Source: Mesorhizobium comanense
GTDB lineage: Bacteria > Pseudomonadota > Alphaproteobacteria > Rhizobiales > Rhizobiaceae
Assembly: GCF_005503535.1 (NCBI RefSeq)
Contig: NZ_SCNN01000007.1
Span: forward strand, 186,001 to 250,000
Length of the DNA stretch: 64,000 nucleotides
Direction: 5' to 3'
How positions within the stretch are numbered: the stretch's first letter is position 1; each line of letters opens with the position of its first letter. Below are positions 17,713 through 25,952 of this stretch, one piece after another. The notes beneath the pieces are model-generated. The model made no database searches and was not told the origin of the DNA. It was given only the letters and a program-made list of their open reading frames with translations. The position numbers and the translations under genes are program-made.

Positions 17713-18849
17713 ATGAGCGACATTCTAACCATCGCAGACCTCAAGGACCTCGCGCGGCGGCGGGTGCCGAAGATGTTCTTCGACTATGCCGATTCCGGCG
17801 CCTGGACGGAGAGCACCTACCGGGCGAACGAAGAGGACTTCCAGAAGATCAAGTTCCGCCAGCGCGTCCTGGTCGACATGAGCAACCGCTCGCTGGAATC
17901 GACCATGATCGGCCAGAAGGTGGCGATGCCGGTGGCGCTGGCCCCGACCGGCCTGACGGGCATGCAGCATGCCGACGGCGAGATGCTGGCCGCGCAGGCC
18001 GCCGAGGAATTCGGCGTGCCGTTCACGCTGTCGACGATGAGCATCTGTTCCATCGAGGATGTCGCCTCGGCGACGAAGAAACCGTTCTGGTTCCAGCTCT
18101 ATGTGCTGCGCGACAAGGATTTCGTGCTCAATCTGATAGACCGGGCGAAGGCGGCCAAGTGTTCCGCACTGGTGCTGACGCTCGACCTGCAGATTCTCGG
18201 CCAGCGCCACAAGGATGTCCGCAACGGGCTTTCAGCGCCGCCCAAGATGACGCTGGCCAACATCATCGACCTCGCCACCAAGCCACGCTGGTGCCTGGGG
18301 ATAGCCGGCACCAAGCGGCGCACCTTCCGCAACATCGTCGGCCACGCCAAGGGTGTCGGCGACGTCTCTTCGCTGGCGTCCTGGACGACGGAGCAGTTCG
18401 ACCCGCAGCTTTCCTGGAAAGACGTTGCCTGGATCAAGGAGCGTTGGGGCGGCAAGCTGATCCTCAAGGGCATTCTCGACAAGGAGGATGCACTGATGGC
18501 CGCCAAGACCGGCGCCGACGCGATCGTGGTTTCCAACCATGGCGGGCGCCAGCTCGATGGCGCGTCGTCCTCGATCATGGCGCTGGAAGAGATTGCGGAC
18601 GCGGTCGGCGACCAGATAGAAGTGCATATGGACGGCGGCATCCGCTCCGGCCAGGATGTACTCAAGGCGCTTTGCCTCGGCGCCAAGGGCACCTATATCG
18701 GCAGGCCCTTTCTTTACGGCCTGGGCGCGCTCGGCAAGGAAGGGGTTACCAAAGCACTGGAAATCATCCGCAAGGAGATGGACATCACGCTGGCGCTGTG
18801 CGGAAAGCGTCTGGTCACCGACATGGGCAAGGACCAGCTCCGGCGCTAG
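17713..18849 (+). CDS. lldD: FMN-dependent L-lactate dehydrogenase (quinone)
   Basis: A 378-residue TIM-barrel flavoenzyme of the glycolate oxidase/L-lactate dehydrogenase family that oxidises L-lactate to pyruvate, passing electrons to the membrane chain. The N-terminal RRRVPKMFFDYADSGAW, the LAPTGLTGM segment, WFQLYVLRDKDF, KGILDKEDA (FMN Lys) and SNHGGRQLDGA with the catalytic His and substrate Arg are all present, as is DGGIRSGQDVLKAL. The ATG at 17713 has CGGGGAA upstream. The gene follows the FadR-type regulator, which supports lactate use. Alpha-hydroxyacid oxidases with other specificity look similar, but context favours lactate. Confidence 0.93.
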   Translation: MSDILTIADLKDLARRRVPKMFFDYADSGAWTESTYRANEEDFQKIKFRQRVLVDMSNRSLESTMIGQKVAMPVALAPTGLTGMQHADGEMLAAQAAEEFGVPFTLSTMSICSIEDVASATKKPFWFQLYVLRDKDFVLNLIDRAKAAKCSALVLTLDLQILGQRHKDVRNGLSAPPKMTLANIIDLATKPRWCLGIAGTKRRTFRNIVGHAKGVGDVSSLASWTTEQFDPQLSWKDVAWIKERWGGKLILKGILDKEDALMAAKTGADAIVVSNHGGRQLDGASSSIMALEEIADAVGDQIEVHMDGGIRSGQDVLKALCLGAKGTYIGRPFLYGLGALGKEGVTKALEIIRKEMDITLALCGKRLVTDMGKDQLRR

Positions 18850-18882
18850 CCCGCGACATCTGACCACGGAGATGACAAGACG

Positions 18883-19656
18883 TTGGCGGAATCCGGCATC
18901 CATTTCCTCGACGCACAAGGGCCGGACGGTGTGCGTCTCTATGCGATCGGCGACGTACACGGCCGGTTCGACCTGCTCGCCGCAATGCACGGCCAGATCG
19001 AGGCCGAGATCGCGAGAGATCGGGTTCGGGACTGGCGCATCATCCATCTTGGCGACTATGTCGACCGCGGCCCCGATTCGAAGGGCGTGATCGATTTCCT
19101 GATCGAGGCGCGGGAACGCGATCCGCGAAACCTGATGCTGGCCGGCAACCACGACATCGGCTTTCTCGACTTTCTCAAGACCCCCGACCCCGAAGGCCTG
19201 TTCATCCGCTTCGGCGGCATCCAGACCGCGCAGTCCTATGGGGTCGCGATGAACAATGGCAGCGGCATATGGTTCGGAAAGGCCGATTCCGCCTTGCGCA
19301 GGGGGCATCAGGCCCTGCTGGAGGCCATGCCGCAAGGCCATGTCGACTTCCTGCGCTCACTGCCGTTCTCAATGAGCTTCGGCGACTTCTTCTTCTGCCA
19401 TGCCGGCATCCGGCCGGGCGTGGCGCTGGAGAAGCAGAACCCGCAGGACCTGATCTGGATCCGCGATGCTTTTCACGATCACAGCGGTCTCTTCCCGAAG
19501 ATCGTGGTGCATGGCCACACCCCGGTGCCGGAAGCGGAAGTGATGGCCAATCGTGTCAATGTCGACACGCTCGCCTGGCAATCCGGCATGCTTACCGCGC
19601 TCGTCGTGGACGAAGCGGACAAGCGCATACTGGAAATGGCGATAAAGGAAGCCTGA
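18883..19656 (+). CDS. PPP-family metallophosphoesterase (serine/threonine phosphatase type)
   Basis: A 257-residue protein with the complete PPP signature: GDVHGR near residue 24, GDYVDRGPDSKG near 58, GNHD near 86, and the metal-binding His residues in CHAGIRPG and HGHTPVP. It would use a binuclear metal centre for phosphoester hydrolysis, either as a protein phosphatase or as an ApaH-like nucleotide hydrolase; the size and motifs fit the bacterial PrpA/PrpB-like group. The start is TTG at 18883 with GGAG upstream. It follows lldD by 33 bp and could be co-transcribed. Confidence 0.88.
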   Translation: MAESGIHFLDAQGPDGVRLYAIGDVHGRFDLLAAMHGQIEAEIARDRVRDWRIIHLGDYVDRGPDSKGVIDFLIEARERDPRNLMLAGNHDIGFLDFLKTPDPEGLFIRFGGIQTAQSYGVAMNNGSGIWFGKADSALRRGHQALLEAMPQGHVDFLRSLPFSMSFGDFFFCHAGIRPGVALEKQNPQDLIWIRDAFHDHSGLFPKIVVHGHTPVPEAEVMANRVNVDTLAWQSGMLTALVVDEADKRILEMAIKEA

Positions 19657-19688
19657 TCGCGCGTCGTGGGCGCGAAGGCTGTTCCTGC

Positions 19689-19829
19689 TTAGCGAAGGGA
19701 AGCGGTAACGCCGTAGCCGTCGACGGCGTTGTGATTGTTGGCGGCATCCGCGGCGTAGATACCCAGACCGCAAAGCACGATGGCGGACAGCATGGCAAAG
19801 GACAGAAGCGCTGCTTTCACGGAAGTCAT
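19689..19829 (-). CDS. Small exported or membrane peptide, unknown
   Basis: A 46-residue frame (ATG 19829; an in-frame ATG at 19850 would give 53 residues). The start MTSVKAALLSFAMLSAIVLC is a basic residue plus a strong hydrophobic segment, then GLGIYAADAANNHNAVDG with an A-D-A type cleavage site. It looks like a signal peptide followed by a roughly 20-residue mature peptide, or a single-pass micropeptide. No clear ribosome site was seen. It converges with the phosphatase gene. Coding status is uncertain. Confidence 0.45.
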   Translation of the reverse strand: MTSVKAALLSFAMLSAIVLCGLGIYAADAANNHNAVDGYGVTASLR

Positions 19830-20097
19830 CTCTTGTTGAGCTTTCTGCATCTGTGCATGGGACGGTTACCAATGCGTTGAAACGGAAAATACGTCTCAAA
19901 GTTTCGACGATTTCGCGCTTCTAGGCGTGTTCTGTATCGGTGGTGTGTCGCACGGGTCACACAAAAGGTTCATCCCGGTTGCACAGCCGATTGCGGAGCG
20001 CGCGCCTTCTAGGATGTCGGGCGCACACAAGCCAAGGATGAAAGGTGTTTTCCCCAGACGGATTCAGGGCCGCGTGCCAATTATGTCACGCCTTGCG

Positions 20098-21372
20098 TCA
20101 GGCCGCCTTTTCGCGCCTGGGCAGGCAGCGCTGCATCCTTGCCCACAGACCGTGGCGGGCAATGAACTCCTGGTATTCGCGATAGGCCGGATCGGCCGCG
20201 AGATGGCGCTCCTCGGTTACCGCGCGCAGCCAGTAGACCGCATTCACGCCGGCGAGCAGCAGGCACGACTGCACGGCCGTCGTCCAGCCCATCGTGCTCA
20301 GGAACGGCATCGAGATCATCCACCAGCTGATGCTCTTGCAGAGATAGGCGGGATGCTTGACCCAGCGATATGGCCCGTTGGTTATGATGCCGCGATTGGT
20401 GAGGTTCGAGAACCGCAGGCCAAAGGAGACGGTCGCCCAGACATAGACCAGAACCAATGCCAGAATGATGCTGCCCCAGAGTCCGTAAAGCAACGGGTAC
20501 GGCCCGAGGAAATGAACCCAATAGGCGCCGTCCTGATCATAGGCCAGATATTGGACCCCGACCGAACCCCAGAATGGCGGATAGCAGAACAGGCAGACCA
20601 CCCATCCTGCGACAGTCGGCTCGGCCGAGCGTATCTGGCTGTCGGTCAGGCGCAAGGTGAGCGCATAGGCGACCGTGCCGAAGAGAACGTCGACCAGATA
20701 GAGAAAGTCCATGCCGAAGGAGAAGAAATGCTCGAAATTGTCCATCGGCATCGGTGGCGAACGTGCCCAGAGCGCGGCGAGATCATTGCTGGTGTAGATG
20801 AACATCAAGGGCAGGAAGAAACCCTTGATGATCCAGCCTCGGCCATGTGCCGCGAGCATCGACCGGTCGGGTCGACCGCCGGCGATGAGGCGGCCAAGCT
20901 CGGCATAGGCATCCTCGGGCTGGCGCTGCCGGCGGTCGACAAAGGCGATGTACACGGGTGAAAGCAACACCAGCGCCGGCAGGCAGTAGAACGCCGCCTG
21001 CTTGAAGGGATCGTAAAAACCATCGGCATAGACCGGCAGCAGCCAGTAGAGCGCCGCGACGACGCCGATGGTGAGCCACAGCCCGGCCAGCTTGCGCAGG
21101 GTTCGCCTTGCATCGAACGGCCGCAGCGGCGCCGCGGACAGGCCGGATGACGCATTGAGGTGCACCCGGTAGACCTGAAGGTCGACGACGACCATGGCGA
21201 GCGCGACGACGGCGAGAACGGCGAGCGTCTTGACGTAATCCGGCTGCTGCCACGAACGCAACGCAACCACAGCCGCGACCATGGCTGCAAGACCGGCGAT
21301 GCCACTCCATGCCCCGGTTGCCGATCGCGGCGGCGCATCGGCGGCACGCAGCCTCTTCGGATCATCCAGCAA
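20098..21372 (-). CDS. Polytopic membrane methyltransferase of the isoprenylcysteine/phospholipid methyltransferase (ICMT/PEMT) type
   Basis: A 424-residue protein with about ten hydrophobic segments. The last third has the ICMT/PEMT-like signature: LTNRGIITNGPYRWVKHPAY (SAM-binding, GPYxxxRHP-type) and the following AVTEERHLAADPAYREY. The N-terminal 250 residues are an additional membrane region not typical of short ICMTs of about 200 residues. The start is probably TTG at 21372, two bases after the stop codon of the Ser/Gly/Thr repeat gene, so the two are translationally coupled. Substrate unknown: a lipid, a protein C-terminus or an isoprenoid carboxylate are all possible. Confidence 0.75.
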   Translation of the reverse strand: MLDDPKRLRAADAPPRSATGAWSGIAGLAAMVAAVVALRSWQQPDYVKTLAVLAVVALAMVVVDLQVYRVHLNASSGLSAAPLRPFDARRTLRKLAGLWLTIGVVAALYWLLPVYADGFYDPFKQAAFYCLPALVLLSPVYIAFVDRRQRQPEDAYAELGRLIAGGRPDRSMLAAHGRGWIIKGFFLPLMFIYTSNDLAALWARSPPMPMDNFEHFFSFGMDFLYLVDVLFGTVAYALTLRLTDSQIRSAEPTVAGWVVCLFCYPPFWGSVGVQYLAYDQDGAYWVHFLGPYPLLYGLWGSIILALVLVYVWATVSFGLRFSNLTNRGIITNGPYRWVKHPAYLCKSISWWMISMPFLSTMGWTTAVQSCLLLAGVNAVYWLRAVTEERHLAADPAYREYQEFIARHGLWARMQRCLPRREKAA

Positions 21373-21374
21373 GG

Positions 21375-21827
21375 TCAGCCAGCGCCGCTAGTGCCACCGG
21401 AGGTGTTGCCCGAAGTCTGGCCGCTGCTGCCGCTCGTGCCGCCGCTGGTGCCACCGGAGGTGTTGCCCGAGGTCTGGCCGCTGCTGCCGCTCGTGCCGCC
21501 GCTGGTGCCACCGGAGGTATTGCCCGAGGTCTGGCCGCTGCTGCCGCTCGTGCCGCCGCTGGTGCCACCGGAGGTATTGCCCGAAGTCTGGCCGCTGCTG
21601 CCGCTCGTGCCACTCGATCCATCGCTGATCTTTCGTGACCTGGGCTCATTGCCTCCCCAGAAATCACAGGCTCCGCCGCGAGGCGTGCACATCGAGGCCA
21701 ATTGCACCTCCGGGGCGCCGATTGCCGGTTTCATCAACCGCCGCAAGTCGCCGGCGACATGCGCGACCGCGACGCATGTGCCACCGGCGACAAGCGTGAA
21801 CCCTACGACAAACCCAACGAGCCTCAT
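21375..21827 (-). CDS. Membrane-anchored or secreted Ser/Gly/Thr tandem-repeat protein
   Basis: A 150-residue protein from ATG 21827, preceded by a GGGGGG-type ribosome site. Residues 1-25 (MRLVGFVVGFTLVAGGTCVA...) form a signal peptide or anchor. A short globular-looking segment follows with two close cysteines (MCTPRGGACDFWGG). The last 90 residues are low-complexity Ser/Gly/Thr with Gln/Asn, made of four identical 19-residue repeats (GTSGSSGQTSGNTSGGTSG). The repeat region has no charged residues and should be disordered and flexible, as in cell-surface or matrix-exposed linkers. It is followed immediately by the methyltransferase gene. No family recognised. Confidence 0.7.
   Translation of the reverse strand: MRLVGFVVGFTLVAGGTCVAVAHVAGDLRRLMKPAIGAPEVQLASMCTPRGGACDFWGGNEPRSRKISDGSSGTSGSSGQTSGNTSGGTSGGTSGSSGQTSGNTSGGTSGGTSGSSGQTSGNTSGGTSGGTSGSSGQTSGNTSGGTSGAG
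21384..21611 (-). repeat. Four 57-bp direct repeats within the Ser/Gly/Thr protein gene
   Basis: Four in-frame 57-bp units, each encoding the same 19 residues. The copies differ only at a few wobble positions (for example GTGTTGCC or GTATTGCC, GAAGTC or GAGGTC), showing selection for the protein sequence or recent duplication. Copy number could vary by slippage without a frameshift. Confidence 0.9.
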
Positions 21828-22146
21828 GACAAGCCCCCCTGCCAAGAGCGACACGAGGCAATGCGCAAGAGTTGCTGCCTTGGAGACGCAGCCAGAGATC
21901 CCGCTGGACCCACCCAGCGGGGTATCATTGCCCTCGCGCACGACCGCTATGTGCTCAATCTGCAGTCAGTAGAAGGCAGCATCGCGAACGGCGCCAGTCG
22001 TCATATGACGGTTGCGCTGCGTTTTCATGTTGGGGCCCCCGCGGCCCCGTTCAGGCCGTAATCCTGGGGATCTCCGCGATGCCATGGCACGGTGTCATGG
22101 CAATAGCGATACGCGGCTTCGGTCGATCGGCGGCTCGGTTGCCGGC
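21828..22146. other. Intergenic stretch with no gene recognised
   Basis: 319 bp between two leftward genes. It should contain the promoter for the repeat protein. Frames here are shadows or lack starts; no terminator or clear repeat was seen. Confidence 0.5.
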
Positions 22147-22845
22147 TCAAATCGTCGCCACCCAGGCGCGGGCGATCGCGAGGCCCGCGGCATCGGCCTG
22201 CGGCCCGTTGCGGGCCATCTCGCCATCGAGCTTGCCGGCCCAGTCGGGATGGCGCGCGGCGATGGTCGGCGCGAAGGAGGAACTCCAGTCCTTCACCATC
22301 GGGCGGTCGGCCTCGAAATGGAACTGGAAGCCGTAGACGGCGCGGCCGACGCGAAACGCCTGGTTTGCGGCAACTTCGTTGCCGGCCAGCCGAACTGCAT
22401 TCTCCGGCAGTTCGAACGTATCGTCGTGCCATTGGAAGATCGGGAATTTTTCCGGCAGGTCAGCCAGCACCGGATCGGCTTTGGCGTCCGGCGTCAGCGA
22501 CACGCCACGCCAGCCGAACTCATTGGCGCCGCCGATGCGGTTCTCGCCACCAAAGGCGCGGGCGACGAGCTGGCTGCCGAGACAGATGCCAAGCACGGAA
22601 CGATCCTTGCCAGCAAAATCCCCGATAAGTTCGAGCAGTGCCGGGAAATAGGGGTACTCAGCGTCGGCCAGCGCGTTCTGGCCGCCACCAAGCACCACCA
22701 TGGCATCGTGGCCGGTTGCGTCCTGCGGCAGCGGATCACCCTTGTAGGGCGAGCGCACGTCGAGATCGGCACCCGTTTCGGCGAGCGCCGCACCGACCTG
22801 ACCGAGGCCGGTATTGTCGTAGTTCTGGACCACCAGCACCCGCAT
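22147..22845 (-). CDS. Class I glutamine amidotransferase-like protein
   Basis: A 232-residue GATase1 domain protein. The nucleophile elbow is GICLGSQLVARAFGG (Cys), and the His-x-Glu of the triad is in YGFQFHFEAD. Such stand-alone proteins resemble the GMP-synthase amidotransferase subunit and are often annotated as gamma-glutamyl or GMP-synthase-like GATases. The start at 22845 (MRVLVVQNYDNTGLG) has AGGG six bases upstream; an ATG at 22863 lacks a ribosome site. Divergent from the CxxC protein gene. No acceptor domain is present, so the true reaction is open; detoxification or gamma-glutamyl hydrolysis are possible. Confidence 0.87.
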   Translation of the reverse strand: MRVLVVQNYDNTGLGQVGAALAETGADLDVRSPYKGDPLPQDATGHDAMVVLGGGQNALADAEYPYFPALLELIGDFAGKDRSVLGICLGSQLVARAFGGENRIGGANEFGWRGVSLTPDAKADPVLADLPEKFPIFQWHDDTFELPENAVRLAGNEVAANQAFRVGRAVYGFQFHFEADRPMVKDWSSSFAPTIAARHPDWAGKLDGEMARNGPQADAAGLAIARAWVATI

Positions 22846-22932
22846 CGCAAACCCTGCTGACATGAAAAAGATGCCAGGAGCGATATCATGGCGCCGGCAT
22901 TCCAGCCAAGATGCGTATCCCAGGAGAGAACT

Positions 22933-23583
22933 ATGCCACTGCAGAACCGGGTCGATCCGTTCGGCGCCATCCATGCGGTGCCGGAGCGCGGGCTGTTCAC
23001 CGGCAACCGCGGCATCATCCACGACCCCGCGACGAAGACGCTGTTGAAGAAGCGCTGGGCGCTTCACGCCTGGATCATCTGCGTGTGCCAATTCCGCAAC
23101 GTGCGACGCGAGCCGATGGGCCGCAACCGGCCGGGAGGCAAGGCCGGCTGGACCGAACTGTTCTTCCTCGACGAGGTGACGGCGCTCGCCGCCGGGCATC
23201 GCCCCTGTTTCTTCTGCCAGCGCGAACGCGCCAAGGAATTCGTCGGCCGCTTCGGCGAAGCCTTCGCGATTGCCGAACCGCGCGCGCCGCAAGTGGACAA
23301 ACGGCTGCACAAGGAGCGGCTGGCTGCGGGCGGCAAACCGCCGGCCGTGACGGTGGCCGAGCTTGCCCGCCTGCCCGACGGCGCGATGGTCTCGGCTGGC
23401 GGCAACGCCGCCTATGCCTTGCGTCACGGCAGCGCGATGCGCTGGTCTTTCGGCGGATATGGACCGCCAGCCGCCCTTGCCCAATTCGGTGATGAGCCAC
23501 TGGCATTGCTGACGCCGGCGACGACGCTTGCCGTCCTGCGTCACGGCTTTCGGCCGGTGTGGCATCCCTCCGCCGAGGCTTGA
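22933..23583 (+). CDS. Conserved protein of unknown function with a CxxC motif
   Basis: A 216-residue protein with AGGAGAG before ATG 22933. It begins [20 protein letters not shown], then [46 protein letters not shown] and a CFFCQRERA motif near residue 95. I recognise the pattern (VDPFG start, TELFFLDE...AAGHRPC) from hypothetical proteins in many alphaproteobacteria, without a known role. The Cys pair and the preceding His could bind a metal. It is 31 bp upstream of rsmE on the same strand, so the two are probably co-transcribed. Confidence 0.8.
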   Translation: MPLQNRVDPFGAIHAVPERGLFTGNRGIIHDPATKTLLKKRWALHAWIICVCQFRNVRREPMGRNRPGGKAGWTELFFLDEVTALAAGHRPCFFCQRERAKEFVGRFGEAFAIAEPRAPQVDKRLHKERLAAGGKPPAVTVAELARLPDGAMVSAGGNAAYALRHGSAMRWSFGGYGPPAALAQFGDEPLALLTPATTLAVLRHGFRPVWHPSAEA

Positions 23584-23614
23584 CGCCGGCGACCGCCTCG
23601 CCCATTCCTCGGCC

Positions 23615-24349
23615 ATGCGCGCAAACTACAAGATGCAACGCCTGTTCGTGCCCGATGATCTCGGGCCTGAAGCCGAATTCGAGCCTGGTCAGCAGCAGAG
23701 CCATTATCTCCTGCATGTGCTGCGGCTTGACGAAGGCGCGGAGATCCTTGTCTTCAACGGCCGCGACGGCGAATGGTCGGCGGTCATCGCGGCGAAATCG
23801 AAGCGCGCGGTGCGGCTCAAGGTGCTGGCGCCGCAACGGCCGCAGCCGCCGCTGCCCGACCTCGTCTATTGCTTCGCGCCGCTGAAGCAGGGCAGGCTCG
23901 ATTATCTCGTGCAGAAGGCGGTCGAGATGGGCGCCGGCGTCCTGCAACCGGTCATCACCCAGCACACGCAAGTGCCGAAACCCTCGATCGACAAGCTGCG
24001 CGCCAATGTCGTCGAGGCCGCGGAACAATGCGGCATCCTGGCCGTGCCGGAAGTGCGCGAGGCTGAAAAGTTCGAGCGCATGCTGACGGGTTGGGACAAG
24101 GAGCGCCGGTTGATCTTCTGCGACGAGGATGCCTCCACCAACAATCCGCTGCCGGCCCTGCAGGTGGTGAAGGACAGGAAACTCGCATTGCTGGTGGGTC
24201 CGGAAGGTGGCTTTTCTGACGAGGAACGCAGGATGTTGCGCGCCCTTCCCTTCGTCACCGCGATCCCGCTCGGACCACGCATCCTGCGCGCCGACACGGC
24301 GGCGGTGGCCGCGCTTGCCGTGATGCAGGCAACGATCGGAGACTGGTAA
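23615..24349 (+). CDS. rsmE: 16S rRNA m3U1498 methyltransferase
   Basis: A 244-residue SPOUT-class methyltransferase that methylates U1498 of 16S rRNA. The N-terminal PUA-like part shows HYLLHVLRL, followed by [22 protein letters not shown]. The knotted SAM site is [13 protein letters not shown] and [11 protein letters not shown]. Length and motifs fit RsmE. Start ATG 23615 begins [12 protein letters not shown]. It is 128 bp upstream of gshA on the same strand, an arrangement I recall from other rhizobia. Confidence 0.95.
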   Translation: MRANYKMQRLFVPDDLGPEAEFEPGQQQSHYLLHVLRLDEGAEILVFNGRDGEWSAVIAAKSKRAVRLKVLAPQRPQPPLPDLVYCFAPLKQGRLDYLVQKAVEMGAGVLQPVITQHTQVPKPSIDKLRANVVEAAEQCGILAVPEVREAEKFERMLTGWDKERRLIFCDEDASTNNPLPALQVVKDRKLALLVGPEGGFSDEERRMLRALPFVTAIPLGPRILRADTAAVAALAVMQATIGDW

Positions 24350-24476
24350 GCGCTCTTCCTTCCCGCTTGCCTTCAATTCCTCTTGACCTGTGGCTCAGGA
24401 TTTTTCGCTTGATCGGCTGCTGACAATTCGTCCATTTACCGCCGGCGGTCGCTCGACCGTCTCTGAGGGCACAGCC

Positions 24477-25850
24477 ATGGCGCGCGATACCACCGATTTC
24501 CGGCCGATCGAGGACTTCGAAGAACTCGTCTCCCATCTGGCCGAGGGCAACAAGCCGCGCGACAAGTGGCGCATCGGCACCGAGCACGAAAAATTCCCCT
24601 TCTATGTCGACGGCAACGAGCCGGTGCCCTATGGCGGCGAACGCGGCATCCGCGCCATCCTCGAAGGCATGCAGCACAAACTCGGCTGGGATCCGATCGT
24701 CGATGACGGCCGCATCATCGGCCTCGTCGAGCCGACCGGCCAGGGCGCGATCTCGCTGGAGCCCGGTGGCCAGTTCGAGCTTTCCGGCGCGCCGCTGGAG
24801 ACGATCCACCAGACCTGCCGCGAGGGCAATGCGCATCTGGCGCAGGTGCGCGAGATCGCCGAACCGATGGGCATCCGCTTCCTTGGCCTTGGCGGCAGCC
24901 CGAAATGGTCGCTGGCGGAAACGCCGAAAATGCCGAAGTCGCGCTATGAAATCATGACGCGCTACATGCCCAAGGTCGGCACCAAGGGCCTCGACATGAT
25001 GTACCGCACCTGCACGATCCAGGTGAACCTCGACTTCGAGAGCGAGGCCGACATGCGCCGCAAGATGCAGGTGTCGCTGAAGCTGCAGCCGCTGTCGACG
25101 GCGCTATTCGCCAACTCGCCCTTCACCGACGCGCGGCCGAATGGCTTGCAAAGCTGGCGCGGCGACATCTGGCGCGACACCGACAACCAGCGTTCCGGCC
25201 TGCTCGAATTCTGCTTCTCGCCCGACTTCGGCTTTGCCGACTATGTCGAATGGGCGCTCGACGTGCCGATGTATTTCGTCATTCGCGACGGCCACTATCA
25301 CGACATGACGCACCATACCTTCCGCCAGTTCATGGCCGGTGCGGCGCGCAACGAAGTGCCGGACGGTTTGCCGACGATGGGCGACTGGGCGAACCATCTG
25401 TCGACCCTGTTCCCGGATGTGCGCCTGAAGCGCTTCCTCGAAATGCGCGGCGCCGATGGCGGCCCCTGGCGGCGCATCTGCGCGCTGCCGGCGTTCTGGG
25501 TCGGCCTGCTCTACGACGAAGCCGCGCTCGACGCGGCCGAGGCGCTGACTTCGAGCTGGACCTATGGGGAAGTGCTGGCGATGCGCAATGCCGTGCCTGA
25601 GCTCGGCATATCCGCGCCCTTCCGCAACACCACGCTGCGCGAGATCGCGCGCGATGTTATGGCCATTTCGCGCATGGGGCTGAAGAACCGCGGCAGGAAG
25701 AACCGCGACGGCTATGATGAAACCTCGTTCCTCAACACGCTGGACGAGGTCGTGGCGCGCGGCACCACCAGCGCCGAGGAGATGCTTTCGGCCTATCACA
25801 CACGCTGGGGCGGCTCGATCGAGCCGGTGTTCATGGAATACGCCTATTGA
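24477..25850 (+). CDS. gshA: Glutamate-cysteine ligase, plant/alphaproteobacterial type
   Basis: A 457-residue enzyme making gamma-glutamylcysteine, the first step of glutathione synthesis. Motifs: KWRIGTEHEKF near the N-terminus, EPTGQGAISLEPGGQFELSG (substrate/ATP site, with key part ISLEPGGQFE) and the later MMYRTCTIQVNLDF, all typical of the GCS2 plant-like class shared with alphaproteobacteria. ATG 24477 was chosen; the open frame continues upstream to 24390 without conservation. It follows rsmE. A LysR gene of the redox-sensing LsrB type lies 1.8 kb downstream and could regulate it, by inference. Confidence 0.95.
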   Translation: MARDTTDFRPIEDFEELVSHLAEGNKPRDKWRIGTEHEKFPFYVDGNEPVPYGGERGIRAILEGMQHKLGWDPIVDDGRIIGLVEPTGQGAISLEPGGQFELSGAPLETIHQTCREGNAHLAQVREIAEPMGIRFLGLGGSPKWSLAETPKMPKSRYEIMTRYMPKVGTKGLDMMYRTCTIQVNLDFESEADMRRKMQVSLKLQPLSTALFANSPFTDARPNGLQSWRGDIWRDTDNQRSGLLEFCFSPDFGFADYVEWALDVPMYFVIRDGHYHDMTHHTFRQFMAGAARNEVPDGLPTMGDWANHLSTLFPDVRLKRFLEMRGADGGPWRRICALPAFWVGLLYDEAALDAAEALTSSWTYGEVLAMRNAVPELGISAPFRNTTLREIARDVMAISRMGLKNRGRKNRDGYDETSFLNTLDEVVARGTTSAEEMLSAYHTRWGGSIEPVFMEYAY

Positions 25851-25952
25851 GCGATCCGGATCGTCGCGGCCGCTCGCAAGAGAAAGCCGCTTCAATCGGC
25901 GATTGAAAGGAACTAGGTTTCTCCGAAGAGGATACTTCCGGAGGAGAAGCCG

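Noticed and set aside
21384..21611. CRISPR array
   Set aside because: The 57-bp units are contiguous and in frame with no spacers.
22147..23616. A 489-residue version of the GATase
   Set aside because: The N-terminal half is antisense to the CxxC protein gene, so only the part from 22845 is real.
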